From Candidatus Eiseniibacteriota bacterium (GTDB lineage Bacteria > Eisenbacteria > RBG-16-71-46 > CAIMUX01 > WJJG01): a stretch of DNA of 19,347 bases. The position numbers and the translations under genes were made by a program. The notes under the pieces were generated by a model. The model searched no databases, was not told the origin of the DNA, and was given only the letters and a program-made list of their open reading frames with translations. This document shows positions 5,811 through 14,250 of this stretch, in pieces (positions within the stretch are counted from its first letter, which is position 1; every line of letters starts with the position of its first letter). Location of the stretch: contig VGIY01000012.1 in NCBI GenBank assembly GCA_016867695.1, forward strand, positions 1-19,347, given 5' to 3'.

Positions 5811-8750
5811 TCAGCGCTGCAGCACCAGCTTCTGCGTGGCGTCGAAGCCGGGAGCCTGCAGGCGGCAGTAGTAGATTCCCGAGGCGGCGGCCTGCCCGGT
5901 GCCGTTTCGCCCGTCCCAGGCCAGGGTGTGGACGCCGGCGTCGAACTCCCGGTCCGCGATCGTGCGCACCAGTCGGCCGCCGACGTCGAAGAGGCTCAAC
6001 CGCACGGCGACCCGCGCCGGCACCTGGAAGGCGATCTCGGTCGGCCCGGTGAGGGGATTGGCGCGGCTGCCGAAGAAGGCGAACCGCGGCGCCGCCTCGC
6101 CGGCGGCCGGAACCGCCGAGGCGTCGACGATCGCCCGGATGACGAAGTCGTCCACGGCGGCCTCGACCAGCGAGGCGCCCTCGTCGCTGGCCAGGAAGCG
6201 GAACTGCACCTGGCCGAGATCGCCGCCGAAGAGGGCCAGCAGGTCGGCCTCGCGGGCCACCCAGCGGTTCTGGTCGCTCTCGGTGCGCTCGACGTCCACC
6301 CAGCCGCCGCCATTGTTGCGCACCTGGACGACCCAGATCTGCTCGTGGGGGTCGTAGCCCCTGTTGTTCGAGTACCAGCGCCAGTAGCGGACGGCGGCCA
6401 CCGGTGCGCCGGTGAGATTGTAGATCGGGCTGTAGAGCGAGGTCACGCCGCCGTCGACGTCGTTGGCCCCGGCCGGCTCTTCCGGCGCGGCGTTGCCCGT
6501 CACCCAGCACATGGTCCCCGGTGCCGGCGTGTGATCGCTCCCCGGCTGGGCGACCGTCCCGACCGGCTCGGCGCGCACCCAGTGCCCCGATGTCGCCGTG
6601 TCGGTCCCCTCCGGGTCGACGGTCCATCCGCTCTCGACCTCGAACGGGTCGTAGACGAGCCCGTAGTCGAAGGAGTGTCTCACGGCTGGCGCCAGGGCGG
6701 GCTCGTTGCGCGCGTTGCCCTGCAGATCCTCGGCGCGGATGTAGTACTCCACGGCCGAGGGCAGCTCGAGGCCGGCGATCGTCGCTCCGTACTCGTCGGG
6801 GTTGCCGGTGGGCGCCAGCGGCAGCTCCTGCTGCGCGCCGCCGTCGACCGTGTAGAGGAGCCGGAGGGCGTTGGCGTCGAGGGGCCCCGCGGTCGAGGTG
6901 ATCGTGGCCAGGATCTGGACATCCTGCGGCTCGGTGAAGCTCCAGGGGGGCGTGTGGGTGATGAAGACGCCCTGGCTGATCGTCGGGCAGCTGAAGCCGT
7001 GGTTCGTGGCCGCCTCGCAGATCAGCTCGAAGTGGGGCGTCCCGTTGTAGAGGTTGCCGTCGTCGTCGTCGGCGATGAAGGTGGCCAGGACCTGCGCCGG
7101 CTGCGTGGTCGGGTGCTGCAGCACGCGGCCGTAGTGCCAGAGCTCGGCCGCCATCAGGGTGCCTTCCTCCTGGCCGTAGATGTCCTGGAGGAGCACCATC
7201 AGGTCCCAGTGGAAGCCGGCGATGACGCGGCCGGCGCTGTGGATCGGCTGGTCGATGACATGCTCGGGGTAGCGGAGCAGGTTCAGCGAGGTGCGCAGGC
7301 CGAGCCTGCAGCTGCTGACGTAGAAGCCGCGGCCGATGATCGCCTCCTGGGTGAGCAGGTTGGCGAGGATGTCGCTGTTGCCCTCGCCGAGGCCCTGATC
7401 GCCCTGCCAGCCGAGGATCGCCGCCTGCACGCCGTGGCCGTACTCGTGATGGACGACGCCCTGGATCTCGCCCGTGTTGGCGCAGCCGTCCCCGGCCCTG
7501 AAGAAGTTGATCGTCCCGTTCCAGAAGGCGTTGCAGGTGTTGTTGAGGCTCACGTTGCAGGTCATGCGCTGGTTGGGCAGGCTGAAGCTCGGGGCGAAGG
7601 TCTGGAAGAAGTCGTGGATCTCCTGCACTGCTTCGAAGACGTCGCGCTCGTCGTTCTGCGCGTTGCGGTCGTTGAAGATGAAGCTAGCCGGCGTTCCCGG
7701 GGTGACGCTCTGGGTCAGCGTCGTCGAGGGGCCGCCCTGGTTGATGACTCGCGCGTAGGGCCCGTAGAAGTCGACGGTGACGCTGACGGGGTTGCCGCCG
7801 GCGTTCGGGACGGTGAAGTTCCCCTGCGAATCGGTGTAGACGATCGGCAGGCCCGCGGGGTTGACGCGCATGTAGGGGGAGGGCAGCTCGACCTGGTCGT
7901 TGCACCAGGTGTCGGGCTGCACGTGGGTGGCAACGCTCCCGGTCAGGTCGAGGAAGTGGACGTCGTTGTAGCGCCAGACGATCTCGCCGTTGTGGGCGTC
8001 GACGTGGGTGACCCAGATGCCGATCGGGTTCTCCGTTCGGACCCGGACCCGCCAGACCAGACGGTGGGCGACGGTCGACTCGGTCAGCGGCTCGGGCAGG
8101 ACGAGCAGCGTCGTGCCCTCCTCCACCTCGTCGGTCAGCGGATCGTAGGGCAGGTCCCGCCGGGCGATCGCCTCGGCCTCGTGGCTCGACAGGGCCGGGC
8201 GCGCGTCGACGCCGATGTCCCCGTAGTACTCGCTGCCCATGGCGAAGAGCCGGCCCGCCTCGGTGAAGGTCAGCCAGACTCGCCCGCCCCAGACGTCCAG
8301 ACCTTCGTGGGTCTGCTGGAAGTGGACGGTGCGCTTGCCGCGGCCGGACGCCGTGCTCGCCAGACGCAGGTCTGCGACCTCGGCCCGGAAGATCTCGGGA
8401 TGGGCGGCAACGACCTGGCGGGCGGTCTCCTCGAGGCCCTCGCGGGCGGCGGCGGCCGACAGGTCCGCGCCGCTGCCGTAGAGGAAGCCGGGCGTGCGCG
8501 TCTGCGGGTTCCAGGACTGCACGACCCAGTCGCCGCCGAAGCGGGCGGCGGCAGCCTCGGCCGATAGGCTCCGGGCGGTCTCGACTTCCGGGCTGCGGAA
8601 GTTGACGAGGTCGAACTGCCTCAGCGGCTTCTCGTACCAGTCGTTCTGCTCCGCCGGCTGGAAGGCCGCGGCGTGCTGCGCGAGGACGAGGAGCATCGCC
8701 AGGGCGAATCCGAGCAGCCCGCGCGAGGGGGTGAAGGCCAGACGCTTCAT
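5811..8750 (-). CDS. Secreted M36/fungalysin-like zinc metalloprotease with FlgD-like C-terminal domain
   Basis: 979 residues. MKRLAFTPSRGLLGFALAMLL and the following AQHAAAFQ form a signal peptide. An FTP/PepSY-like propeptide follows (about residues 60-230: TARQVVAAHPEIF, VHFQQTHEGLDVWGGRVWLTF, VWRVRV with VDAHNGEIVWRYND). The gluzincin catalytic domain (about 330-600) has HEYGH at 435-439 (zinc ligands H435 and H439, catalytic E436) and the downstream ligand in GEGNSD (E456, 455-460). Then come an Ig-like segment (about 610-690), a jelly-roll/MAM-like domain (about 700-870) and a FlgD-type Ig domain (about 895-979: RLSLFDVGGRLVRTI, HTLAWDGRNGTGQAAASGIYY, ending KLVLQR). The ATG at 8750 has AAGGAG 8 bp upstream; the 14 in-frame residues before it would spoil the signal peptide. 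Probable role: extracellular protein degradation. The stop codon abuts the IS right end. Confidence 0.92.
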   Translation of the reverse strand: MKRLAFTPSRGLLGFALAMLLVLAQHAAAFQPAEQNDWYEKPLRQFDLVNFRSPEVETARSLSAEAAAARFGGDWVVQSWNPQTRTPGFLYGSGADLSAAAAREGLEETARQVVAAHPEIFRAEVADLRLASTASGRGKRTVHFQQTHEGLDVWGGRVWLTFTEAGRLFAMGSEYYGDIGVDARPALSSHEAEAIARRDLPYDPLTDEVEEGTTLLVLPEPLTESTVAHRLVWRVRVRTENPIGIWVTHVDAHNGEIVWRYNDVHFLDLTGSVATHVQPDTWCNDQVELPSPYMRVNPAGLPIVYTDSQGNFTVPNAGGNPVSVTVDFYGPYARVINQGGPSTTLTQSVTPGTPASFIFNDRNAQNDERDVFEAVQEIHDFFQTFAPSFSLPNQRMTCNVSLNNTCNAFWNGTINFFRAGDGCANTGEIQGVVHHEYGHGVQAAILGWQGDQGLGEGNSDILANLLTQEAIIGRGFYVSSCRLGLRTSLNLLRYPEHVIDQPIHSAGRVIAGFHWDLMVLLQDIYGQEEGTLMAAELWHYGRVLQHPTTQPAQVLATFIADDDDGNLYNGTPHFELICEAATNHGFSCPTISQGVFITHTPPWSFTEPQDVQILATITSTAGPLDANALRLLYTVDGGAQQELPLAPTGNPDEYGATIAGLELPSAVEYYIRAEDLQGNARNEPALAPAVRHSFDYGLVYDPFEVESGWTVDPEGTDTATSGHWVRAEPVGTVAQPGSDHTPAPGTMCWVTGNAAPEEPAGANDVDGGVTSLYSPIYNLTGAPVAAVRYWRWYSNNRGYDPHEQIWVVQVRNNGGGWVDVERTESDQNRWVAREADLLALFGGDLGQVQFRFLASDEGASLVEAAVDDFVIRAIVDASAVPAAGEAAPRFAFFGSRANPLTGPTEIAFQVPARVAVRLSLFDVGGRLVRTIADREFDAGVHTLAWDGRNGTGQAAASGIYYCRLQAPGFDATQKLVLQR

Positions 8751-9206
8751 CGGAGGATCTCCTTTCCGAAAAACGAGATACGGCGTCGTCATGGCGGCGC
8801 CGGCTCCACCGGCGGGGTAGCCCGGGTGGCAGGATCGGGCCGCTCACGCCTAGAGCCAGCCGGCACTCCGTGATAGGGCCGAGCTACGATTCTACCATGC
8901 CGGGGGCGAAATGGATCCCGAAAAACCCATGAGCCGCTTGCTGTTAGAGGCGCGCGACGCTATGCCGTTGCGCCCGTGGGCCACGCCGTAGCTTCGGGCC
9001 GGGCGATCCCACGGCGTGGGGAGGCGGGCTCGGGGCGGGGCGGACCGGATCTGATCTGGTCTGATCGAATCGGATCGGGTGGCGAAGATCCCATCCCCGT
9101 CGGGCGGGAGCCCGGGATCGGGCAGCCCCGGGAGGGAGCGACCTCGGGAGTGGCCCCGGCGGCGAGGGTGTGCCACCATGTCCCCACGGACAGGAGATCG
9201 ACCGGC
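8751..9206. promoter_or_regulatory. Divergent intergenic region, metalloprotease / holin-like gene
   Basis: 456 bp with no supported gene. A possible minus-strand -10 box TAGAAT (8889-8894) would give the protease mRNA a leader of about 130 nt, but no good -35 is seen. The plus-strand half holds the 10-bp-periodic GATC cluster (9048-9076). The stretch around 8905-8950 is noticeably less GC-rich than its surroundings. Confidence 0.35.
9048..9076. repeat. 10-bp-periodic GATC cluster
   Basis: GATC occurs at 9048, 9053, 9063 and 9073, the last three spaced exactly 10 bp. Two further GATC sites lie close downstream, near 9087 and 9117. The 10-bp units are imperfect copies (TGGTCTGATC, GAATCGGATC). 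The spacing matches about one helical turn, as for operator arrays or phased methylation sites. It lies about 130 bp upstream of the holin-like gene. Function unknown. Confidence 0.5.
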
Positions 9207-9599
9207 ATGCAGGGTTTTCTGGTTCGCTTCGTCGTCACCTTCTTCGCCCTCGGGTTCACGACCGCCATCGTGCCGGGCATCGAGCTGCACGGCGAGGGCC
9301 CGCTGCGCTCCGGCCTCGCGCTCGGCGCCGCGGCGCTCGTCCTCGGGCTGCTGAACGCCGTCGTGCGCCCGATCCTGATCTTCTTCACGCTGCCGCTGAC
9401 GATCATGACGCTCGGGCTGTCGGTGCTCGTGCTCAACGGCCTGCTGCTCTGGTTCACCTCGTCGGTCGTCAAGGGCTTCGAGGTGACGGGCTTCTGGGCG
9501 GCGCTCCTGGGGACGATCATTCTCTCGCTGATCTCGGGCGTGCTGAACGCCGTCGTCCGGGACAAGCGGGAGCGGACGCTCTCCCGCCGCGGTCACTGA
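9207..9599 (+). CDS. Phage-holin-4/YvlD-type four-helix membrane protein
   Basis: A 130-residue integral membrane protein with four predicted helices (about residues 4-24, 33-52, 58-84 and 93-115) and a basic tail (RDKRERTLSRRGH). The pattern LNAVVRPILIFFTLPLTIMTLGL with a second LNAVVRDK after the last helix is typical of the phage_holin_4_2/YvlD family (PF04020-type). These are chromosomal inner-membrane proteins whose role is unclear; the phage-holin name comes from similarity, not from shown lysis. The ATG at 9207 has AGGAG 10 bp upstream. It is the only plus-strand gene between two minus-strand protease genes. Its last 7 bp overlap the 3' end of the subtilase gene. Confidence 0.9.
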   Translation: MQGFLVRFVVTFFALGFTTAIVPGIELHGEGPLRSGLALGAAALVLGLLNAVVRPILIFFTLPLTIMTLGLSVLVLNGLLLWFTSSVVKGFEVTGFWAALLGTIILSLISGVLNAVVRDKRERTLSRRGH

Positions 9600-11836
9600 C
9601 CCAGCCGGACGACCGTGTCCCGCGCCACGACATGCCCGACCCGCGCCTCCAGGTGGTAGACGCCTGGAGGCAGCGGCCGCCCGCCGCCGTCCGTTCCTCC
9701 CCAGGCGGCGCGGAACCCCCCCGCGTCGAGCGCCATGCCGCCCGAGGCGACGCGCCGTCCGAGGGCGTCGTAGAGGGCCCAGGCGGCGTCCATTGCCGAC
9801 CCGGGGAGAGGCGCGGACTCGGTCTCGACGCGGAATCGCAGCGCGCCGCGGAAGGGGTTGGCGGCGGTGGCGATGCGCATCCGGGGTCCCGCGCGGCGCG
9901 AGGCGGAAGGCGAGGCGGCCTCCGCGGCGCCCCCCAGCGGGATGCGCAGGGCGCGCGTGTCCCGCGAGATGCGCCGGCGGCCAGCAGCGTCTTCGGCCAC
10001 GACGCGCCAGAGGTAGCTTTCTCCGGGCGGCAGGTCGAAGGGCAGCGCCAGAAGCGTGTCGGCGCCGGCGGGGACGCTCCAGCCGGAGAGGCCGTGACAG
10101 GCGTCGGCGCGCCGGCTGCCGGGGGGGGGGATCTCGTCGGCGCGGAAGATCTCGACGCTGTAGGACACCGGCGAGGCGCCATCGGCAGCGGCGCTGCGGC
10201 GCCAGGCGAACTCGGGAGCGCGGCCGTCGATCGAGGCTCCCTCCGCGGGCCGGCAGAGCGAGAAGGGGCGCGGGAAGAGGACTGGTCCCCAGTCGAGCGC
10301 CGCACGCACATCGATGCGTCCCCAGCCGCGGCGCTGGTCGGGGGCGGCGGCGCGGTCGGCCGTCTCCAGGAGCGCCCGGCGCACGTCCATCGCGCTCCAC
10401 TCGGGATGGGCCTCCATGAGCAGCGCCGCCGCTCCGGCGACCAGCGGGGTCGAGAAGGACGTCCCGCTGCCCGGGCCGTAGGCGTCCGGGATGCCGGCGC
10501 CCGCCATGTAGGTCTGGACCCCGCGGGCGACGACCTCGGGCTTCGTGCGCCCGTCGAAGGTCGGGCCGCAGGAGGAGAAGGAGGCGATAACATTGAGGCT
10601 GTCGACCGCTCCGCAGGCGAGCATGCTGTCGGCGTCGGCCGGGGTGCCCATCGTCGTGCGGGCCGCGCAGCCGTAGTTGCCGAGCGAGTTCACGCACAGG
10701 ATCCCGCGCGAGGCGGCGACGTCGACGGCGACGGTGATCACCGCCGTGTCGCCGTCGCGGTCGGCGACCGAGTAGCAGAAGCCGCCGTCGAAGCAGAGGT
10801 AGTTGAGGCTCGCGCTGGTGATGTCGACCCCCAGCGAGTCGCCCCACTCGAGCGCGGCGACGTAGTAGTCCTCCTCGACGCGGGTCTCCGAGAGCGGGTC
10901 CTCCGTCTTGGCCAGCAGGAATGAGGCGCCGAAGGCGGGCCCCACGAGCCGTCCCGGGGCGAATCCCCCGGCCACGCTCCAGGCGCCGGTGCCGTGGTGG
11001 TGCTGCCAGGGCCAGTCCTCGGGCTCGTTCTGCGTCTCGCCGTCGCCGAACACGAAGTCCCACTCGGCGAGGATGTCGGCGCCGTGGAAGGCGTCGTGGT
11101 CCTTGTAGAAACCGGTGTCGATCATCATCAGCCGCACGCCGTTGCCGCTGTACCCGAGGCCGTGGACGGGGGGGACGGCGATCTCGCTCAACTGCCCCCG
11201 GGAGGGCCCGTAGGTCAGCCGAGCGCGCCAGTCGGGCGTGTAGGTGCGCGGGAGGTGTGCGCCCGCCGCCGGGCGTCGCTCGACGCTCAGCAGGGCCTCG
11301 AGCGGCCGGCCCTCCTCGTCGCGGTCGGGTCCGAAAGCGGCGCGCGCGGCTCCGGCGACCCGCTTCACGGCGGAGACGAAGGGGAGCGCGGCCGCCCGCT
11401 CGCGCGCCTCGGGCGTGAGCCAGACGCTGACGGCGTTCAGCCAGCGGCTGCGGCAGCGCAGCCTGCCCAGGCGGGCGATCTCGGCGACATAGGGTTCGTG
11501 CAGGGGAAGGTCGTGGAGATCGGGCAGGCCGGCCGCTCCGCCGCGCGAGCGACGGGCCCAGGCCGCCGGGGAGAGAGAACGGGCGGCGGCGAGGATCTCC
11601 TCGTCGGCCAGCGTCAAGGGGTCCTCGCCTGCGCCCGCGGTCGCGAGCGCCGCGGTCCGCTCGCTGCCACGGTCACGCAGGAAGACCCAGCAGGCCACGG
11701 CCCCGGGATGGGGCGCAGCCTCATGTCCACCGGCGATCGCGGCCTCGCTCGGCACGATGCCCGCGGGCGTGCCGGGAACGGGCGCGGACGCGGCGGTCCA
11801 GAGGCAGATCCATCCGGCGAGCAGGGCGAGGGGCAT
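9593..11836 (-). CDS. Secreted S8 subtilisin-like serine protease with FlgD-like C-terminal domain
   Basis: 747 residues. A hydrophobic N-terminus (PLALLAGWICLWTAASA) acts as a signal peptide, though it has no basic residue. An I9-like propeptide follows (about 45-170, with WLTPEARERAAALPFVSAVKRV). The S8 catalytic domain (about 215-515) shows the triad as D240 in MMIDTGF, H281 in HHHGTGAWSVAGG and S460 in GTSFSTPLVAGAAALL, with the oxyanion Asn N387 in NSLGNYG. The His motif is HGTG rather than the usual HGTH. An Ig-like linker follows, then a FlgD-type Ig domain (about 660-747: WALYDALGRRVASG, GGGRPLPPGVYHLEA). The ATG at 11836 has GAGGTGG upstream, and an in-frame TGA 12 bp further up excludes a longer product. 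Probable role: extracellular proteolysis, partner to the M36-like protease by domain style. Confidence 0.93.
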   Translation of the reverse strand: MPLALLAGWICLWTAASAPVPGTPAGIVPSEAAIAGGHEAAPHPGAVACWVFLRDRGSERTAALATAGAGEDPLTLADEEILAAARSLSPAAWARRSRGGAAGLPDLHDLPLHEPYVAEIARLGRLRCRSRWLNAVSVWLTPEARERAAALPFVSAVKRVAGAARAAFGPDRDEEGRPLEALLSVERRPAAGAHLPRTYTPDWRARLTYGPSRGQLSEIAVPPVHGLGYSGNGVRLMMIDTGFYKDHDAFHGADILAEWDFVFGDGETQNEPEDWPWQHHHGTGAWSVAGGFAPGRLVGPAFGASFLLAKTEDPLSETRVEEDYYVAALEWGDSLGVDITSASLNYLCFDGGFCYSVADRDGDTAVITVAVDVAASRGILCVNSLGNYGCAARTTMGTPADADSMLACGAVDSLNVIASFSSCGPTFDGRTKPEVVARGVQTYMAGAGIPDAYGPGSGTSFSTPLVAGAAALLMEAHPEWSAMDVRRALLETADRAAAPDQRRGWGRIDVRAALDWGPVLFPRPFSLCRPAEGASIDGRAPEFAWRRSAAADGASPVSYSVEIFRADEIPPPGSRRADACHGLSGWSVPAGADTLLALPFDLPPGESYLWRVVAEDAAGRRRISRDTRALRIPLGGAAEAASPSASRRAGPRMRIATAANPFRGALRFRVETESAPLPGSAMDAAWALYDALGRRVASGGMALDAGGFRAAWGGTDGGGRPLPPGVYHLEARVGHVVARDTVVRLGQ

Positions 11837-11880
11837 GGTGCGTCCACCTCATCGGGGAATGGGCGCCAGCGACCATGTCC

Positions 11881-11889
11881 ATTATGGCA
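11881..11889 (-). promoter_or_regulatory. Extended -10 promoter element for the subtilase
   Basis: On the minus strand TGC-CATAAT (TGn plus a 5/6 match to TATAAT). No recognisable -35 lies 17 bp upstream, which is tolerated by extended -10 promoters. The start would be near 11874, with a leader of about 38 nt before the ATG at 11836. Confidence 0.45.
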
Positions 11890-11960
11890 GATCCGCAGGG
11901 CCTCCGGCGACCTGGGAAGGCCCCGCGGTCGACGGCCCGGCGCGTGAGGGCCGTGCCCGC

Positions 11961-12067
11961 GCTGGCCCCGATCGCGACGGTTCAGCTTGCGCCGGCTCTG
12001 CCCGCTTCGGCCCCGCGCGCGCCGGCCCTGCCCGCCTCGGTCCCGCGCGCGCCGGCCGCCCCCGCAC
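11961..12067. repeat. 30-bp GC-rich tandem repeat after phoU
   Basis: Two clear 30-bp copies (11991-12020 and 12021-12050, 27 of 30 identical), a partial third (12051-12067) and a degenerate one before them (11961-11990). Each unit splits into two related 15-bp halves (GCCGGCTCTGCCCGC and TTCGGCCCCGCGCGC). It lies 18 bp beyond the phoU stop. Open frames through it encode only Ala/Pro/Arg-rich repeats and are not credited as genes. Confidence 0.75.
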
Positions 12068-12084
12068 ATGGCCTGTGGCCGGCC

Positions 12085-12789
12085 TCAGGCCTCCTCGCCC
12101 TCCTCGGTCGACGGGGGCTCGGCGGGGGCGCCCTTCTCGCGGTAGCCGATGCGGTAGTAGGGGTTGACGACGCTCGAGGCGACGTTCTTCAGGTGCGCGC
12201 TCACCCGTTTGAGGTATCGCAGGTAGAGGGCGGCCACGACCGCCTCGCCGCTCTGCGTTGTCAGGGCCCTTCCGGCAATGAGGTCGTGCAAGGCTTCCTC
12301 CACGCGCTCGGAGACGACGTGATGGTCCCCGATCAGCCGGCGCGCTAGGTCCGCGTCGCTCTGCTCGAGCGCGGGCACCAGGCCGGCGAACATGCGCCGG
12401 ACGAGCGCCTCGGCGGCGCGGATCTCGCCCTCCAGCTCGCCGCCGGTGAACTGGCGCGGATAGGTGGAGGCCAGCTCGACGATGTTCTTCGTGTAGTCGC
12501 CGATGCGCTCGATGTCGACGATGATCGAGGTCAGCACCAGGGCGTTGTTGATGTCGGGGTTGGACGAGACGGCTAGGTGCGTGACGATGTTGCGGCGCAC
12601 GGCGCGCTGGTAGCGGTTGACCTCGCGGTCCCGGGCGTAGATGTCCGTTTCGAGCGTCCCCTCGTGCCAGAGCGCGGCGACCGAGTCGGCGAACATGCTC
12701 TCGCAGCGCCGCAGCATGTCGAGCGACGCCGAGAAGGCCGCCTCGCAGAGGCTCTCCTTCTTGAACAGACCGAACAGCTCCTTCCACAT
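12085..12789 (-). CDS. PhoU-like protein paired with a Na/Pi cotransporter
   Basis: A 234-residue all-helical cytoplasmic protein. The first PhoU helical repeat carries the metal-cluster motif VDIERIGDYTKNI (92-99 DIERIGDY). The second repeat, YLKRVSAHLKNVASSVVNP, has Lys and Ala where a canonical PhoU has the Glu and Asp of its second E/DxxxD motif, so one metal site is probably lost. The C-terminus is acidic (PPSTEEGEEA). The ATG at 12789 follows GGGAG by 6 bp. It lies 21 bp downstream of the NptA-like gene, a known pairing (PhoU domains are often fused or adjacent to Na/Pi cotransporters), so it probably modulates that transporter. There are no pst or phoR/phoB genes in view, so a Pho-regulon role is not shown. 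Confidence 0.9.
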   Translation of the reverse strand: MWKELFGLFKKESLCEAAFSASLDMLRRCESMFADSVAALWHEGTLETDIYARDREVNRYQRAVRRNIVTHLAVSSNPDINNALVLTSIIVDIERIGDYTKNIVELASTYPRQFTGGELEGEIRAAEALVRRMFAGLVPALEQSDADLARRLIGDHHVVSERVEEALHDLIAGRALTTQSGEAVVAALYLRYLKRVSAHLKNVASSVVNPYYRIGYREKGAPAEPPSTEEGEEA

Positions 12790-12810
12790 GGCAACTCCCT
12801 TCGCCTTCTC

Positions 12811-14178
12811 CTAGTGCGCCAGGATGTAGATCACGGGCAGCGAGAAGAAGAGCAGGTACAGGGCCAGGATCAAGGCCGTGTGGCGCTGCGAACGCCCAGC
12901 CGTGCGGCCGAGCCAGGACGCCAGGCCGAGGGGCAGCGCCCGGGCCGGGTAGAAGATCAGCGTGCCCATCAGGTTGAAGGTCAGGTGCGCGCCGGCGACC
13001 ATGATCCCGGCGGGCTTTCCCAGGGCGAAGGCGGCCAGCACGCAGGTGACGGTCGTGCCGATGTTCGCTCCCAGGGCGTAGGGGTAGATCTTGCGCAGCG
13101 ACAGCACCCCGGTGCCGACCAGCGGCACGGCCAGCGAGGTGGTCACCGAGCTGCTCTGCACCAGCGCGGTGAGAATCCAGCCGAAGGAGAAGCCGGCCAG
13201 ATCGTTGCGGAAGAGGACCCGCCCGAAGAAGCGCTCGATGCGGGTCATGACCAGCCGGCGCATGATCTTGACCATGCCGGTGAGCGCCAGGAAGAGGGCC
13301 AGCAGGGCCAGCAGCAGGAGGGGAACGGCGTGCGGCACGAGCCGGACCAGGGCCTTGGAGATCGGCGCGGTCAGCTCGCGCAGGGGGCTGATCAGGCGCA
13401 GGCCGCCGGCGCCGGCGAACTCGCCCGCCATCCAGACGCAGATGCTCTCGATCGGGTGGAAGAGGCACTCGATGGGGAAGAGCACGGCGGCGGTGAGGAT
13501 GTTGTAGCAGTCGTGGATCACGCCGGCGGAGAAGGCGCGCGAGAACTCCGCGCGGCGCGAGATGTGCCCCAGCGAGATGATCGTGCTGGTCACCGTCGTG
13601 CCGATGTTGGCGCCCATGACGATCGGCACCGCCAGGCGCAGTGGGAGGATGTCCATCGCCACGAGGCCCACGGCCAGCGAGGTGGTCAGCGACGAGCTCT
13701 GGACGAGGCTCGTCGTCAGCAGCCCGATCATCAGTCCCGCCACCGGGTTCGAGGCCTGGTGGAGGAGCTGGCTCGCGAATCCCCCCCCAAGCAGGCCGAA
13801 GGCGGTGCTCATCAGATCGACGCTGAGCAGGAAGGCGTAGAGGGCGGCCAGGAAGCCGAGACCGCAGAGGAGATCGCCGTGGTCAGCCGCTCGAGCCCGG
13901 GCCAGGGTGGGCCGCGGGTCGGCGGTCGAAGACCCGGCGAGCGCCTGGGGGGGGGCAGCGGGGGCGGTCTTCGCGCGGGCAGGGAGGCCGACGTGCTCGC
14001 CGGGCGGGGCCGAAGCCGGCGCCCGGGACGCCGGAGCCCCCGCGGCGCGCGCCTCCTCTCGCCCGGTGGGCGGTGCGGGCTCTTGCAGCGTCTCCACGGG
14101 CGTCAGGATCCTCGCTGCCGGTACGGGACTGCGCCGGCGCCCTTCGGGGCGGGCCGGGCCAAGGCAGGAAGTGTGCAT
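12811..14178 (-). CDS. Na+/phosphate cotransporter family protein (NptA/PF02690 type)
   Basis: 455 residues if started at the ATG at 14178. The core (about residue 100 to the end) has two inverted copies of the Na_Pi_cotrans repeat, each with the QSSS signature: SLVQSSSLTTSLAVGLV (Q160) and ALVQSSSVTTSLAVPLV (Q341), each followed by GANIGTTVT. Eight or more hydrophobic helices follow, including VPLLLLALLALFLALTG. Family role: sodium-coupled phosphate uptake, or export or balance in some bacteria. The first 98 residues are Pro/Ala/Arg-rich and unlike the family, and no Shine-Dalgarno is seen at 14178, so the true start may be later (for example GTG at 14097). It is the upstream partner of phoU-like. 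Confidence 0.9.
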   Translation of the reverse strand: MHTSCLGPARPEGRRRSPVPAARILTPVETLQEPAPPTGREEARAAGAPASRAPASAPPGEHVGLPARAKTAPAAPPQALAGSSTADPRPTLARARAADHGDLLCGLGFLAALYAFLLSVDLMSTAFGLLGGGFASQLLHQASNPVAGLMIGLLTTSLVQSSSLTTSLAVGLVAMDILPLRLAVPIVMGANIGTTVTSTIISLGHISRRAEFSRAFSAGVIHDCYNILTAAVLFPIECLFHPIESICVWMAGEFAGAGGLRLISPLRELTAPISKALVRLVPHAVPLLLLALLALFLALTGMVKIMRRLVMTRIERFFGRVLFRNDLAGFSFGWILTALVQSSSVTTSLAVPLVGTGVLSLRKIYPYALGANIGTTVTCVLAAFALGKPAGIMVAGAHLTFNLMGTLIFYPARALPLGLASWLGRTAGRSQRHTALILALYLLFFSLPVIYILAH

Positions 14179-14250
14179 GGCGGGGCGCCGCCCGTCAACC
14201 GCGCGGTGAGCACTCCGGTGAACGCGCGCGCCGGACGAGGGCTGTCGGCC

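Noticed and set aside
5928..8567. Very long plus-strand open frame antisense to the metalloprotease
   Set aside because: The translation is Val/Gly/Asp/Arg-rich with no recognisable domain, a typical antisense shadow of a high-GC gene. The opposite strand has a clear zinc protease with all motifs.
9207..9599. Prophage lysis gene (holin)
   Set aside because: The family is widespread in bacterial chromosomes, and no endolysin, terminase, portal or integrase lies nearby.
11882..13468. Minus-strand 528-codon frame ending in RAGPA-like repeats, as a repeat protein
   Set aside because: It overlaps phoU-like and the cotransporter gene in another frame on the same strand. Only the noncoding 15/30-bp repeat makes its C-terminus look regular.
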